48,085 nt of DNA, from contig SCTY01000074.1 of assembly GCA_004297625.1 (NCBI GenBank), forward strand, positions 1 to 48,085. Reading direction: 5' to 3'. Below the pieces are notes generated by a model that had not been told where the DNA came from, did no database searches, and was given only the letters and a program-made list of their open reading frames with translations. Source of the stretch: Betaproteobacteria bacterium (GTDB lineage Bacteria > Pseudomonadota > Gammaproteobacteria > Burkholderiales > SG8-39). Made by a program: the position numbers and the translations under genes. Position 1 is the stretch's first letter. Every line of letters begins with the position of its first letter. Shown here one piece after another: positions 14,643 to 23,104 of the stretch.

Positions 14643-15584
14643 ATGGAATTTTTCAAGATCCGGCGGACCATCCCCTTCATGCGGCACGCGTTGGTGTTCA
14701 ACGTGATCTCGCTGCTCACCTTCATCGCCGCGGTGTTCTTCCTCGCCACCAAGGGGCTCAACTTCTCGATCGAGTTCACCGGCGGCACGCTGATGGAGGT
14801 GGCCTACAAGCAGCCCGCCGAGGTGCAGAAGATCCGCGAGGCGCTCGAGCGCGCGGGGTTCAAGGCCGAGGTGCAGAACTTCGGCTCCTCGCGCGACGTG
14901 CTGATCCGCATGCCGGTCGAAAAGAACCAGTCGACCTCGGCGCTTTCGCAGAAGGTGCAGGAGGTGCTGCGCGCTGGCAACCCGGACGCCGACGTGCGGC
15001 GCGTGGAGTTCGTCGGGCCGCAGGTGGGCGCCGAGCTCGCCCAGTACGGCGCGCTCGCGCTGCTCGTCACCGCGATCGGAATCGTGATCTACCTCGCCCT
15101 GCGCTTCGAATGGAAGTTCGGGCTTGCCGGAATCATCGCCAACCTGCACGACGTGGTCATCATCCTCGGCTTCTTCGCGTTCTTTCAGTGGGAGTTCTCG
15201 CTCCCGGTGCTCGCCGCGGTGCTCGCGATTCTGGGCTACTCGGTGAACGAATCGGTCGTGGTGTTCGACCGGGTGCGCGAAAACTTCCGCAAGCTGCGCA
15301 AGGCCGATACCGTGCAGGTGATCGACTCCTCGATCACCGGGGTGATCTCGCGCACCATCATCACGCACGGCTGCACCCAGGCCATGGCGACCACGATGCT
15401 CATCTTCGGCGGCGCCGCGCTGCACTACTTCGCGCTCGCTCTCACCATCGGCATCCTGTTCGGCATCTATTCCTCGGTGCTGGTCGCGGCGCCGCTTCTC
15501 ATGTGGATGAAGGTCACGCGCGCGCACTTCATCAAGCCGCCGCGCAAGGACCGGCGCGACGAGCACGAAGGCGCCGTGGTATAG
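14643..15584 (+). CDS. secF: Protein translocase subunit SecF
   Basis: A 313-residue SecF: N-terminal helix, ISIEFTGGT-type motif (FSIEFTGGTLMEV), a small periplasmic domain, and five further helices with the signature GYSVNESVVVFDRVREN. It is the last gene of the queA-tgt-yajC-secDF cluster. Its TAG stop (15582-15584) is the first base triplet of a 74-base inverted repeat, so the repeat begins at the stop codon. Confidence 0.97.
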   Translation: MEFFKIRRTIPFMRHALVFNVISLLTFIAAVFFLATKGLNFSIEFTGGTLMEVAYKQPAEVQKIREALERAGFKAEVQNFGSSRDVLIRMPVEKNQSTSALSQKVQEVLRAGNPDADVRRVEFVGPQVGAELAQYGALALLVTAIGIVIYLALRFEWKFGLAGIIANLHDVVIILGFFAFFQWEFSLPVLAAVLAILGYSVNESVVVFDRVRENFRKLRKADTVQVIDSSITGVISRTIITHGCTQAMATTMLIFGGAALHYFALALTIGILFGIYSSVLVAAPLLMWMKVTRAHFIKPPRKDRRDEHEGAVV

Positions 15585-15655
15585 GAATTCGGGGTCAGAG
15601 TCTTAATTCAGTTAGCTTGCGTCGCGCGAATTAAGACTCTGACCCCGAATTCCTA
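15582..15655. repeat. 27-bp-arm inverted repeat of the GGGGTCAGAG family between convergent genes
   Basis: Arms 15582-15608 and 15629-15655 are perfect reverse complements around a 20-base loop; the core is GAATTCGGGGTCAGAGTC. The outer TAG triplets are the stop codons of both secF and the convergent membrane aminopropyltransferase-like gene. It can form a strong hairpin and may act as a bidirectional terminator. The core recurs at 39293-39311 and 45059-45084. The style resembles REP elements; no RAYT transposase is in the window. Confidence 0.9.
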
Positions 15656-17662
15656 CTTGAGGATCTGGATCAGGTTGGAGTAGTCGTCGGTCCAGGTGCG
15701 CCACTCGGGCCGATCCTCGGCGGGCTCGGCGCCGCCGTCGACGATCGGCTGCCTTTTCAGCGCCGCGGAGTCGCGCGACACCAGCACCCAGTCGCTCTTC
15801 GAGCGCGAGTTTTCGTCGTCCTCCTCCGGATCGTCGTTCACCAGCACCGCCTGGGCGCTTTGCTCCTTGGCGAGCCGCGCCACCACCGGAATGAGGTCGA
15901 GGAAGCGGTTGGACACGTGAAACGCGATGATGCCGTCGGGCTTCACGTGCTTCAGGTACACCGCCAGCGCTTCCTTGGTGATGAGATGCACGGGGATCGC
16001 GTCGCTCGAAAACGCGTCCACCGCCAGCACGTCGAAGCCCTGGGGCGCCTCGCGCTCCAGCGTGAGGCGCGCATCTCCCAGGGCGATCTCGATCTTCGCC
16101 TTGCTGTCCGCGAGGTAGGTGAAATCGCGCCGGGCCACGTCGACGACGTGCGGGTTGATGTCGTAGAAGCGGTAGACGTCGCCGGGCTTGCCGTAGGCCG
16201 CGATAGTGCCCGTACCCAGGCCGATCACCCCGACGCGAAGCGGACCGGCGCCGCGCGACCTTATCGCCACGCCGATGCCCGAGGGCTCGGTGTAGTAGGT
16301 GGTGAGCTCGCGCCGCCGGTCATCGTAGAGGTACTGCTCGCCATGCATGATCGCCCCGTTCACCAGGCGGCGCAGATGCCCCGGTTCCCCTGGCGAGCCG
16401 TATTCCTTGACTCGCAGCACGCCGTAGAAGCCGCGCTCGGAGACCCGCACGTCCTTGTGGTAGGTGAACCCGTCGTAGGCTGCACAGCCCGCGACGCCGA
16501 GCAGCACCGCGAGGCTCGCGACGCGCGGCACGCGGCCGAGCCTAGCGAAACGCAGCGCGGTCAGCAGCGCGAGCACCACCATGCCGATGCCGAGCTCGTA
16601 GTAGGCATCGAAGACGAGCGGCGCGACCACGGCGACGAGAAGCCCGCCGAGCGCGCCGCCGGCCGACACGATGAGGTAGAAGGCGGTAAGGTGGCTCGGC
16701 GCCGGGCGCAGGCGGTAAAGCTCGCCGTGGCAGAAAAGACAACCGATGAAAAGGCCCGGCAGGAACATGCCGAGCTGCAGCGGAAGATCGAAATGGAAGT
16801 CGGAGTCGACGAGCAGCCATCCCATGCCGACGAGCCAGACGAGCACGAACGGCCAGAGCCACTCCGGTCGATACCAGCCGCGTCCTTCGAACGTCAGGAT
16901 GAAGCTCGCGAGATACAGCGTCAGCGGCGCGAGCCATAGCAGCGGCACGGAGGCGACGTTCTGGGTGAGGTGGTTCGTGACTGCGAGCAGGAGCACCGAG
17001 CCCGTGGTCGCGAGCGCGAGCCAGAGAATGACCTGCCGTTTTTCCACTGCAGGGGCCGATTTTTCTTCTTCTTCAACCTCGACGCGGCGCGGCGTGCGCC
17101 AGGCCACAGCGGCGCAGACGACCGCGAACGCCGCGAAGCCCCACGACCAGACGCTCACCTGCTGGCGCACGGCGAGAAACGGCTCGACCACGAAGGGATA
17201 GCCCACCAGCGCGACGAGCGAAGCGAGGTTCGAGATGGCGAACAGCCAATACGGGTCTTTGCCGGGCCGCGCGCGCGCGAACCACGCCTGCAGCAACGGG
17301 CTCGTGGAGGCGACGAGAAAGTACGGCAGGCCTACCGATGCGGCGAGGAGCAGCAGGATGCGGCTGATCGGCTCCTCGTCGCCCAGAGGCTTCCAGGCCT
17401 CGGAGGGCGAGATCGGCAGCATGGCCACCGCAGCGGCGAGAAGCACCGTGTGCACGAGCGCCTCGGTCCTCGTGCCGGAAAACTTCCGGATGACGAAATG
17501 CGAGTAGGCGTAGCCCGCAAGCAGCAGGACCTGGAAAAACAGCATGCAGGTCGTCCACACCGCGGCGCTGCCGCCGAACCACGGCACGATGAGCCGCGCG
17601 ATGAGCGGCTGCACGAGAAAAAGCAAAAAAGAGGACAGGAAGATCGTTGCTGCGTAAACCAT
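15653..17662 (-). CDS. Membrane-bound spermidine synthase-like protein (fused MFS/aminopropyltransferase-like)
   Basis: A 669-residue protein with about 400 N-terminal residues of many membrane helices and a C-terminal Rossmann SAM-type domain. The first residues (ATIFLSSFLLFLVQPLIARLIVPWFGGSAAVW) are typical of 'fused MFS/spermidine synthase' proteins. The C-terminal domain has VGVIGLGTGTIAAYG (SAM-binding glycines), a FYDINPHVV acidic strand end and VLAVDAFSSDAIPVHL, as in spermidine synthases. Function of such fusions is unproven; they may act on polyamines or another substrate at the membrane. The start codon follows purB's stop by nine bases, so it may be cotranscribed with purB. The stop lies in the inverted repeat. 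Confidence 0.85.
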   Translation of the reverse strand: MVYAATIFLSSFLLFLVQPLIARLIVPWFGGSAAVWTTCMLFFQVLLLAGYAYSHFVIRKFSGTRTEALVHTVLLAAAVAMLPISPSEAWKPLGDEEPISRILLLLAASVGLPYFLVASTSPLLQAWFARARPGKDPYWLFAISNLASLVALVGYPFVVEPFLAVRQQVSVWSWGFAAFAVVCAAVAWRTPRRVEVEEEEKSAPAVEKRQVILWLALATTGSVLLLAVTNHLTQNVASVPLLWLAPLTLYLASFILTFEGRGWYRPEWLWPFVLVWLVGMGWLLVDSDFHFDLPLQLGMFLPGLFIGCLFCHGELYRLRPAPSHLTAFYLIVSAGGALGGLLVAVVAPLVFDAYYELGIGMVVLALLTALRFARLGRVPRVASLAVLLGVAGCAAYDGFTYHKDVRVSERGFYGVLRVKEYGSPGEPGHLRRLVNGAIMHGEQYLYDDRRRELTTYYTEPSGIGVAIRSRGAGPLRVGVIGLGTGTIAAYGKPGDVYRFYDINPHVVDVARRDFTYLADSKAKIEIALGDARLTLEREAPQGFDVLAVDAFSSDAIPVHLITKEALAVYLKHVKPDGIIAFHVSNRFLDLIPVVARLAKEQSAQAVLVNDDPEEDDENSRSKSDWVLVSRDSAALKRQPIVDGGAEPAEDRPEWRTWTDDYSNLIQILK

Positions 17663-17671
17663 CCGGACTTC

Positions 17672-19036
17672 CTAGACGCGGCGTGCGAGCTCGGCGGCGA
17701 GCCCCGTGTACTTCGCGGGCGTGAGCGCGAGGAGGCGTTTCTTCGCCTCGTCCGGGATCGGCAGCGCCTTGACGAAGGCGGCGAGCTGCGCGCGGCCGAG
17801 GCGCTTGCCGCGGCTGATCTCCTTCAGCTTTTCGTAGGCCTCGGGCACGCCATAGCGGCGCATCACCTGCTGCACCGCCTCGGAGAGCACTTCCCAGTTC
17901 GCGTCGAGGTCGGCGGCGAGGCGCTCGCGGTCGACTTCCAGCCTGGCGAGGCCGCGCAGGCAGGAGGCGTACGCGAGCAGGCTGTGCCCGAGCGCGGCGC
18001 CGACATTGCGCAGCGCGGTCGAATCGGAGAGGTCGCGCTGCCAGCGCGACACAGGCAGCTTCTCGGCGAGGTGGCGCAGCAGGGCATTCGCCACGCCGAT
18101 ATTGCCTTCCGAGTTCTCGAAATCGATCGGGTTGACCTTGTGCGGCATCGTCGAGGAGCCCACTTCCCCGGCCTTCAGCTTCTGCTTGAAGTAGCCGAGG
18201 GAGATGTAGCCCCACAGGTCGCGGTCGAGGTCGAGAAGCACGCTGTTCGCGCGCGCGTAGGCGTCGAGCAGCTCGGCGACCCAGTCGTGCGGCTCGATCT
18301 GCGTGGTGTACGGATTGAAGGCGAGGCCCAGGCGCTCGACGTAGCGGCGGCAGAAGCGCTCCCACGCCACGCCCGGATACGCCACGCTGTGGGCGTTGTA
18401 GTTGCCGACCGCGCCGTTGATCTTGCCCAGCACCTCCACGGCGGCAATCCGCCGCCGCGCCCGCTCCAGGCGATGGGCGAAGTTCGCCATCTCCTTGCCG
18501 AGCGTGGTCGGCGTCGCCGCCTGGCCGTGCGTGCGCGAGAGCATGGGGAGGGCCGCGTGGCGGCGCGCCAGCGTCTTCAGCGCGGCGACGATCTCGCCGA
18601 GCCGCGGCAGCATCAGCTCGTCGCGCGACTCGCGCAGCATGAGGGCATAAGAAAGATTGTTGATGTCCTCAGAGGTGCAGGCGAAGTGCACGAACTCGAG
18701 CGAGCGCTGCGCTTCCGGGTTTTGCGCGAGCTTCGCCTTGAGCCAGTACTCGATGGCCTTGACGTCGTGGTTCGTTTCCGCCTCGATCTCCTTGATGCGG
18801 CCGGCGTCCGCTTCGGAGAACGCTTCGACGAGCCTGGCGAACGCCGCGGAAGTCTTGCGCGAAAACGGCTTCAGCTCCCGGATCGCGCGCTCGGCGGCGA
18901 GCGCCTCGAGCCACGCGAGCTCGATGCGCACGCGGTAGCGGATGAGCGCCCGCTCGCTGAAATAGCGGCGCAGCGGATCGGCGGTCCTGGAATATCGCCC
19001 GTCGAGCGGAGAGAGCGCGGCGAGCGGAGAAGGCAT
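17672..19036 (-). CDS. purB: Adenylosuccinate lyase
   Basis: PurB removes fumarate from SAICAR and adenylosuccinate in purine synthesis. The 454-residue protein (E. coli 456) starts SPLAALSPLDGRYSRTADPLRRYFSE, contains HDVKAIEYWLK, FVHFACTSEDINNLSYALML, the catalytic SRTHGQAATPTTLGKE histidine segment, and the family signature SSTMPHKVNPIDFEN. The start ATG at 19036 fits the family; the frame is open for hundreds of codons upstream but that lies antisense to other genes. TATAAT on this strand at 19049-19044 is seven bases before the ATG, suggesting a near-leaderless message, and overlaps the -10 of the divergent glycosylase gene. Confidence 0.97.
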   Translation of the reverse strand: MPSPLAALSPLDGRYSRTADPLRRYFSERALIRYRVRIELAWLEALAAERAIRELKPFSRKTSAAFARLVEAFSEADAGRIKEIEAETNHDVKAIEYWLKAKLAQNPEAQRSLEFVHFACTSEDINNLSYALMLRESRDELMLPRLGEIVAALKTLARRHAALPMLSRTHGQAATPTTLGKEMANFAHRLERARRRIAAVEVLGKINGAVGNYNAHSVAYPGVAWERFCRRYVERLGLAFNPYTTQIEPHDWVAELLDAYARANSVLLDLDRDLWGYISLGYFKQKLKAGEVGSSTMPHKVNPIDFENSEGNIGVANALLRHLAEKLPVSRWQRDLSDSTALRNVGAALGHSLLAYASCLRGLARLEVDRERLAADLDANWEVLSEAVQQVMRRYGVPEAYEKLKEISRGKRLGRAQLAAFVKALPIPDEAKKRLLALTPAKYTGLAAELARRV

Positions 19037-19042
19037 CGGCTC

Positions 19043-19051
19043 TATTATAAA
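19043..19051. promoter_or_regulatory. Overlapping divergent -10 elements of purB and the uracil-DNA glycosylase-like gene
   Basis: TATTATAAA on the plus strand contains TATTAT/TATAAA for the gene starting at 19055 and, in reverse, TATAAT (19049-19044) for purB starting at 19036. Only 18 bases separate the two ATGs, so no normal 5' leaders can exist if these hexamers are used. Confidence 0.55.
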
Positions 19052-19054
19052 GGC

Positions 19055-19645
19055 ATGCCGATTTCGCTTCCCCGGGTAAGCGCCGAGGCGCGCGCCTGCA
19101 CGCTGTGCGCCGAGACGCTGCCGTTCAAGCCCCGGCCGGTGTTCCTCGTCGGGCGCGGCGCGCGGCTGCTCATCGTCGGGCAGGCGCCGGGGCGGCGCGT
19201 GCACATGACGGGCATTCCCTGGAACGATCCCTCCGGCGACCTGCTGCGCGAGTGGCTGGCCATGGAGCGCGCGGAGTTCTACGACACCTCGCGCATCGCC
19301 ATCGTGCCGACCGGCCTTTGCTATCCCGGCACGCTGAACGGCGCGGACCTGCCGCCATGCCGCAAGTGCGCGCCCGAGTGGCAGCCGCGCTTCCGCGCCG
19401 CGCTGCCCGGCATCCGGTTGACGCTGCTCGTCGGCATCTACGCGCAGGCGTACTACCTGAAGGAAAGACGGAAAGCGACGCTGGGCGAAACGGTGCGCGC
19501 GTTCCGGGAATATCTCCCCGAGTTCTTTGTGCTGCCGCATCCGAGCTGGCGCAACAAGGCGTGGCTGAAAAAGAATCCGTGGTTCGCCGATGAGGTGCTG
19601 CCGGCGCTCAGGCGACGGGTGCGCGCGTGCATGCGGACTGTATAA
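19055..19645 (+). CDS. Uracil-DNA glycosylase family protein
   Basis: A 196-residue member of the UDG superfamily, which excises uracil or related bases from DNA. The active-site motif is LLIVGQAPGRRVHMTGIPWNDPSGD, and the second motif is LPHPSWRNKAWLKKNPWF near residue 166, both in the expected order. Two cysteine pairs (CTLC near 14-17 and CRKC near 103) could bind an iron-sulfur cluster or zinc, though the spacing differs from what I recall of family 4 enzymes. It begins 18 bases from divergent purB without a Shine-Dalgarno. The subfamily is uncertain. Confidence 0.8.
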   Translation: MPISLPRVSAEARACTLCAETLPFKPRPVFLVGRGARLLIVGQAPGRRVHMTGIPWNDPSGDLLREWLAMERAEFYDTSRIAIVPTGLCYPGTLNGADLPPCRKCAPEWQPRFRAALPGIRLTLLVGIYAQAYYLKERRKATLGETVRAFREYLPEFFVLPHPSWRNKAWLKKNPWFADEVLPALRRRVRACMRTV

Positions 19646-19657
19646 TTCGCGCCCGCC

Positions 19658-20275
19658 ATGAAGCTTCTCGCCTCGCTCGCCAGCCCGTACACGCGCAAAG
19701 TCCGCGTCGTGCTCGCCGAAAAGAGAATCGATTGCGAAATGGAGATGGTCGACGTCCAGCCGATCGACAATCCGGCCAACCGGCACAACCCGCTCGGCAA
19801 GATCCCCACGCTGGTGCTGGACGACGGCACGGCGCTCTATGATTCGCGGGTCATCGTCGAGTTCCTCGACAACGTTTCCCCGATCAGCCGGCTGATCCCG
19901 GACGACAATCGCGAGCGCGTGCAGGTGCGCCGCTGGGAAGCGCTCGCCGACGGCGTGGTCGATGCCGGCATCCTTCTGCGCAACGAGACGCTGCGCGACA
20001 ACAAAGAGCAGAGCAAAGCCTTCAAGGACAAGCAGCTCGCGCGCATGAAGCGCGGCATGGCGCAGCTCGCCGCCGAGCTGAACGGCCGCAACTGGTGCCA
20101 CGGCGACCGCTATTCGCTCGCCGACATCGCGCTCGGCTGCTGCAGCGGCTGGCTCAACTTCCGCAAGCCCGGCGACACCGACTGGCTCGCCGAATATCCC
20201 GAGCTCGCGCGCCACCACCAGAAGCTCATGGAACGCCCGGCGTTCGCCGACACCGTCCCCCAACTACCTAAGTAG
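19658..20275 (+). CDS. Glutathione S-transferase family protein (YibF/SspA-like)
   Basis: A 205-residue soluble GST: thioredoxin-like N-terminal domain with LLASLASPYTRKVRVVLAEK, N-P-x-GKIPTLVLDDG (cis-proline) and YDSRVIVEFLD glutathione-site motif, and a helical C-terminal domain with YSLADIALGCCSGWLNFR. Closest in pattern to YibF-type GSTs; stringent starvation protein A is related but normally has other C-terminal features. TATAAT at 19641-19646 lies 11 bases before the ATG. The last codon AAG and the stop TAG fall in the palindrome that follows. Confidence 0.88.
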   Translation: MKLLASLASPYTRKVRVVLAEKRIDCEMEMVDVQPIDNPANRHNPLGKIPTLVLDDGTALYDSRVIVEFLDNVSPISRLIPDDNRERVQVRRWEALADGVVDAGILLRNETLRDNKEQSKAFKDKQLARMKRGMAQLAAELNGRNWCHGDRYSLADIALGCCSGWLNFRKPGDTDWLAEYPELARHHQKLMERPAFADTVPQLPK

Positions 20276-20319
20276 GGACAGACCCCATTTCAGCTGAAAT
20301 GGGGTCTGTCCCTACTTAG
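20268..20319. repeat. Perfect 52-bp palindrome (GGGGTCTGTCCC family) between GST and mnmA
   Basis: Two 26-base arms are exact reverse complements with no loop, centred at 20293/20294; the core reads GGGGTCTGTCCCTACTTAG. Each end encodes AAG-TAG, so the convergent GST and mnmA genes both take their last lysine codon and stop from the repeat. A perfect cruciform or terminator hairpin is possible. Confidence 0.92.
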
Positions 20320-21376
20320 TGATTACGCCTCCGCCGAGGCAGACTTCGCCGTCGTAGAGCACGACCGATTGCCCCGGCGTGACCGCCCATTGCGGGGTCG
20401 CGAAATCGACCTTGATCTCGCTGTCGAGCAGCTTCAGAACGCACGATGCATCCGCCTGGCGGTAACGCGTCTTGGCCGAATAAGGCCCCTGATCAGGCGG
20501 GCGGCCGGAAACCCAGCTCGGGTCTTCGGCCTCCAGCGTCTTCTTCAGGAGCAGCGGGTGGTCGTGGCCCTGCACCACGATGAGCTCGTTTGTGTCCAGG
20601 CGCTTTTCCGCCACGTACCACGGCGCGCCGGCGCCGCCGCTCGTCCCGCCGACGCCGATCCCCTTGCGCTGGCCGATGGTGTAGAAGGCGAGCCCGATGT
20701 GCTCGCCGAGGGTTTTGCCTTCGGGCGTCCTCATCGGCCCGGGCGTGCGCGCCAGGTAGCGATTGAGAAATTCCCGGAACGGCCGCTCGCCGATGAAGCA
20801 GATGCCGGTCGAGTCCTTCTTCGCGTGATTGGGCAGCCCGGCTTCGAGCGCAATGCGCCGCACCTCCGATTTCTTGAGGTGCCCGACCGGAAAGATGACG
20901 CGGGAAAGTTGCCCTTGGTTAAGCCTGTGCAGGAAGTAACTCTGGTCTTTGCCTGCATCTTTCCCTCGCAGTAATTCGTGCCTTTCATCTTTTTTCGCTA
21001 CGCGAGCGTAATGCCCGGTGGCGATCTTCTCCGCGCCCAGGCGCATGGCGTGGTCGAGGAAAGCCTTGAACTTGATCTCGGCGTTGCACAGCACGTCGGG
21101 GTTGGGCGTGCGCCCGGCGGAGTATTCGCGCAGGAATTCGGCGAATACCCGGTCCTTGTACTCGGCCGAGAAGTTCACCGCTTCCAGGTCGATGCCGATG
21201 ACGTCCGCCGCGGCTGCGGCGTCGACCAGGTCCTGGCGCGTAGAGCAATACTCGTCGTCGTCATCGTCCTCCCAGTTCTTCATGAACAGGCCGACGACCT
21301 CGTGCCCCTCGCGCTTGAGAAGCAGCGCGGCAACCGAGGAGTCGACTCCTCCGGACATGCCGACGACGACTTTCAT
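20312..21376 (-). CDS. mnmA: tRNA-specific 2-thiouridylase
   Basis: MnmA thiolates uridine-34 in Lys, Glu and Gln tRNAs, using ATP and sulfur relayed from TusE or IscS. The 354-residue protein has the PP-loop GMSGGVDSSVAA near residues 6-17, the FMKNWEDDDDDEYCS insertion, the first catalytic cysteine in TPNPDVLCNAEIKF, the second in DSTGICFIGERPF, and a C-terminal beta-barrel. The ATG at 21376 overlaps the stop of the nudix gene (ATGA), fixing the start. nudJ-mnmA pairing is also found in E. coli. Confidence 0.97.
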   Translation of the reverse strand: MKVVVGMSGGVDSSVAALLLKREGHEVVGLFMKNWEDDDDDEYCSTRQDLVDAAAAADVIGIDLEAVNFSAEYKDRVFAEFLREYSAGRTPNPDVLCNAEIKFKAFLDHAMRLGAEKIATGHYARVAKKDERHELLRGKDAGKDQSYFLHRLNQGQLSRVIFPVGHLKKSEVRRIALEAGLPNHAKKDSTGICFIGERPFREFLNRYLARTPGPMRTPEGKTLGEHIGLAFYTIGQRKGIGVGGTSGGAGAPWYVAEKRLDTNELIVVQGHDHPLLLKKTLEAEDPSWVSGRPPDQGPYSAKTRYRQADASCVLKLLDSEIKVDFATPQWAVTPGQSVVLYDGEVCLGGGVITK

Positions 21377-21822
21377 GCGAAGTCGCGGGAAAGGATGTCG
21401 AGCGGGAACCTGCGCCCGGCGAGGAAGTCGGTGACGCATTTCTGCACCAGCGGCGAGCGGTGCTTCGCCTTGCGCGCCTCGAGCTCGGCGGGGGTAAGCC
21501 AGTGCAGGCGCACGATTTCCTTGTCGAGCGGCCCGCCGGTCTCGCCTTCGACCTTGCCGGCGAAGCAGAAGCGCAGGAACGTCACGTCCTTCGCCGCGTG
21601 GTGCCAGCGATAGATGCCCACCAGCGCGGTGGGCTCGAAGCGGTGCGCGGTTTCCTCCATCACCTCGCGCCGGCATGCGGCGATCAGCGATTCGCCGGGG
21701 TCGAGGTGCCCGGCCGGCTGGTTCAGCACCAGGCGGCCGTCGATGCGCTCTTCCACGAAAAGGAACCGGCCGTCGCGCTCCATTACGGCCGCGACCGTGG
21801 CCGACGGCTTCCAGACGCTCAT
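21373..21822 (-). CDS. nudJ: Nudix hydrolase, NudJ-like phosphatase
   Basis: A 149-residue Nudix protein. The Nudix box is GHLDPGESLIAACRREVMEET followed by A where the consensus has G, with the catalytic REVMEE glutamates intact. Position directly upstream of and overlapping mnmA, plus size, point to NudJ (HMP-PP/nucleoside triphosphate phosphatase, formerly YmfB). ATG at 21822 gives the standard N-terminus MSVWKPSATVAAV. It starts 11 bases from the stop of the aminotransferase gene on the same strand. Confidence 0.85.
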   Translation of the reverse strand: MSVWKPSATVAAVMERDGRFLFVEERIDGRLVLNQPAGHLDPGESLIAACRREVMEETAHRFEPTALVGIYRWHHAAKDVTFLRFCFAGKVEGETGGPLDKEIVRLHWLTPAELEARKAKHRSPLVQKCVTDFLAGRRFPLDILSRDFA

Positions 21823-21832
21823 GAACCGCGGC

Positions 21833-23047
21833 TCATGCGGCCTTCTTGGTGTTCTTCCGGATGAAGTCCGCCATGCGGGCCACGCCCTTCTCGATCGCCT
21901 GCTTCGACGCGGCATACGAGAAGCGCACGTGCTGGCCTTCGCCGGGCACGCGCGCGCCGAAGTGGATGTCCGCGAGCAGCGCCACCCCCGCTTCGTTGAG
22001 CAGGCGCTTGCGGAATTCCTCCGAGTCGGCGGCGCCGATCATGCGGCAGGCCTCGGTGACGTTCGGCCAGACATAGAACGCCCCGCCCGGCACGCGGCAT
22101 TTCACCCCGGGTACGTCGTTCAGAAGCTGCACGATGAAATTTCTTCTATCCAAGAAACTTGCTTTCATCGCCTCGGCCGCGGCCTGCGGGCCGTTGATCG
22201 CCTCGACCGCGGCCCACTGGCTCACTTGCGAGGCGCACGAATCGGTGTTGGTGATCCAGCGCGTGAACACCGGCGCAAGCACCGGGTTGGAGGTGAAGCC
22301 GATGCGCCAGCCGGTCATCGCCCAGGTCTTCGAGGCGCCGTCGGAGATGATGGTGCGCTCGTACATGCCGGGCACCTGGGCGATCGAGAAGAAATCCCCG
22401 CCGAACACGAGCCGCGAATAGATCTCGTCCGCGTAGACCCAGACCTGCGGATGCTTTGCCAGGATTCTTGCGATTTCCTGCAATTCAGTTTTCGAAAGAC
22501 AGCCGCCGGTGGGGTTGTGCGGATAGTTGAGGATGAGCAGCTTCGTTCTCGGCGTGATGAGCTTTTCGAGCTCGGCCGGATCGAAGGCGAAGTCGCGGTC
22601 TTCATGCAGGTGGATCGGCACCGGCCGCGCGCCGTGCGCGAGGATCTGCGACTCGTAGATCGGAAACCCGGGGTTCGGATAGATGACCTCGTCGCCCGCG
22701 CCATAGTCCGTGGTCGAAAGGATGGCGTACGCGATGAAGGGCTTCGCGCCCGCGCCGATCACCACGTCCTCCGGCCGGATCGGCAGTCCCCCGCGCATCG
22801 CGGCGAGGTAGCGCGCCGCCGCCTCGCGCAGCTCGTCGATCCCCGCGGAAGGCGTATAGCCGTGCTTGCCGCCGCGGATCGCGCGGATCGCCGCCTCCTG
22901 CACGTGCTCGGGCGCCGGGAAGTCGGGCTGGCCGATGCAGAAGCTGATGATGTCGCGTCCCTGGCGCGCGAGCGCGTTCACTTCCGCGAGCACCACGAAG
23001 GCGTTCTCGGTCCCGAGGCTTGCCGCACGCTTGCTGATATCAGGCAT
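21833..23047 (-). CDS. Pyridoxal-phosphate-dependent class I aminotransferase
   Basis: A 404-residue fold-type I aminotransferase, probably an aspartate- or alanine/aromatic-type enzyme (subgroup I-gamma style). Visible: GQPDFPAPEHVQEA, YTPSAGIDELREA, NYPHNPTGG (substrate carboxylate site), YADEIYSRLVF with the Asp that pairs with the pyridine N, and the Schiff-base K240 in SDGASKTWAMTGWRIG. Specificity cannot be assigned. TAAAAT on this strand (23059-23054) lies six bases before the ATG, suggesting leaderless transcription. Likely heads an aminotransferase-nudJ-mnmA operon. Confidence 0.9.
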   Translation of the reverse strand: MPDISKRAASLGTENAFVVLAEVNALARQGRDIISFCIGQPDFPAPEHVQEAAIRAIRGGKHGYTPSAGIDELREAAARYLAAMRGGLPIRPEDVVIGAGAKPFIAYAILSTTDYGAGDEVIYPNPGFPIYESQILAHGARPVPIHLHEDRDFAFDPAELEKLITPRTKLLILNYPHNPTGGCLSKTELQEIARILAKHPQVWVYADEIYSRLVFGGDFFSIAQVPGMYERTIISDGASKTWAMTGWRIGFTSNPVLAPVFTRWITNTDSCASQVSQWAAVEAINGPQAAAEAMKASFLDRRNFIVQLLNDVPGVKCRVPGGAFYVWPNVTEACRMIGAADSEEFRKRLLNEAGVALLADIHFGARVPGEGQHVRFSYAASKQAIEKGVARMADFIRKNTKKAA

Positions 23048-23104
23048 ACCGCGATTTTAATCGGAGTACCATCCGGTCCGAATAACTCGAACGAAAACGG
23101 CTGC

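Noticed and set aside
12267..15566. A 1099-codon open frame on the minus strand
   Set aside because: Antisense to tgt, yajC, secD and secF; composition is of the same Arg/His-rich shadow kind.
19037..20263. A long N-terminal extension of purB
   Set aside because: It is antisense to the glycosylase-like and GST genes; PurB starts normally at 19036.
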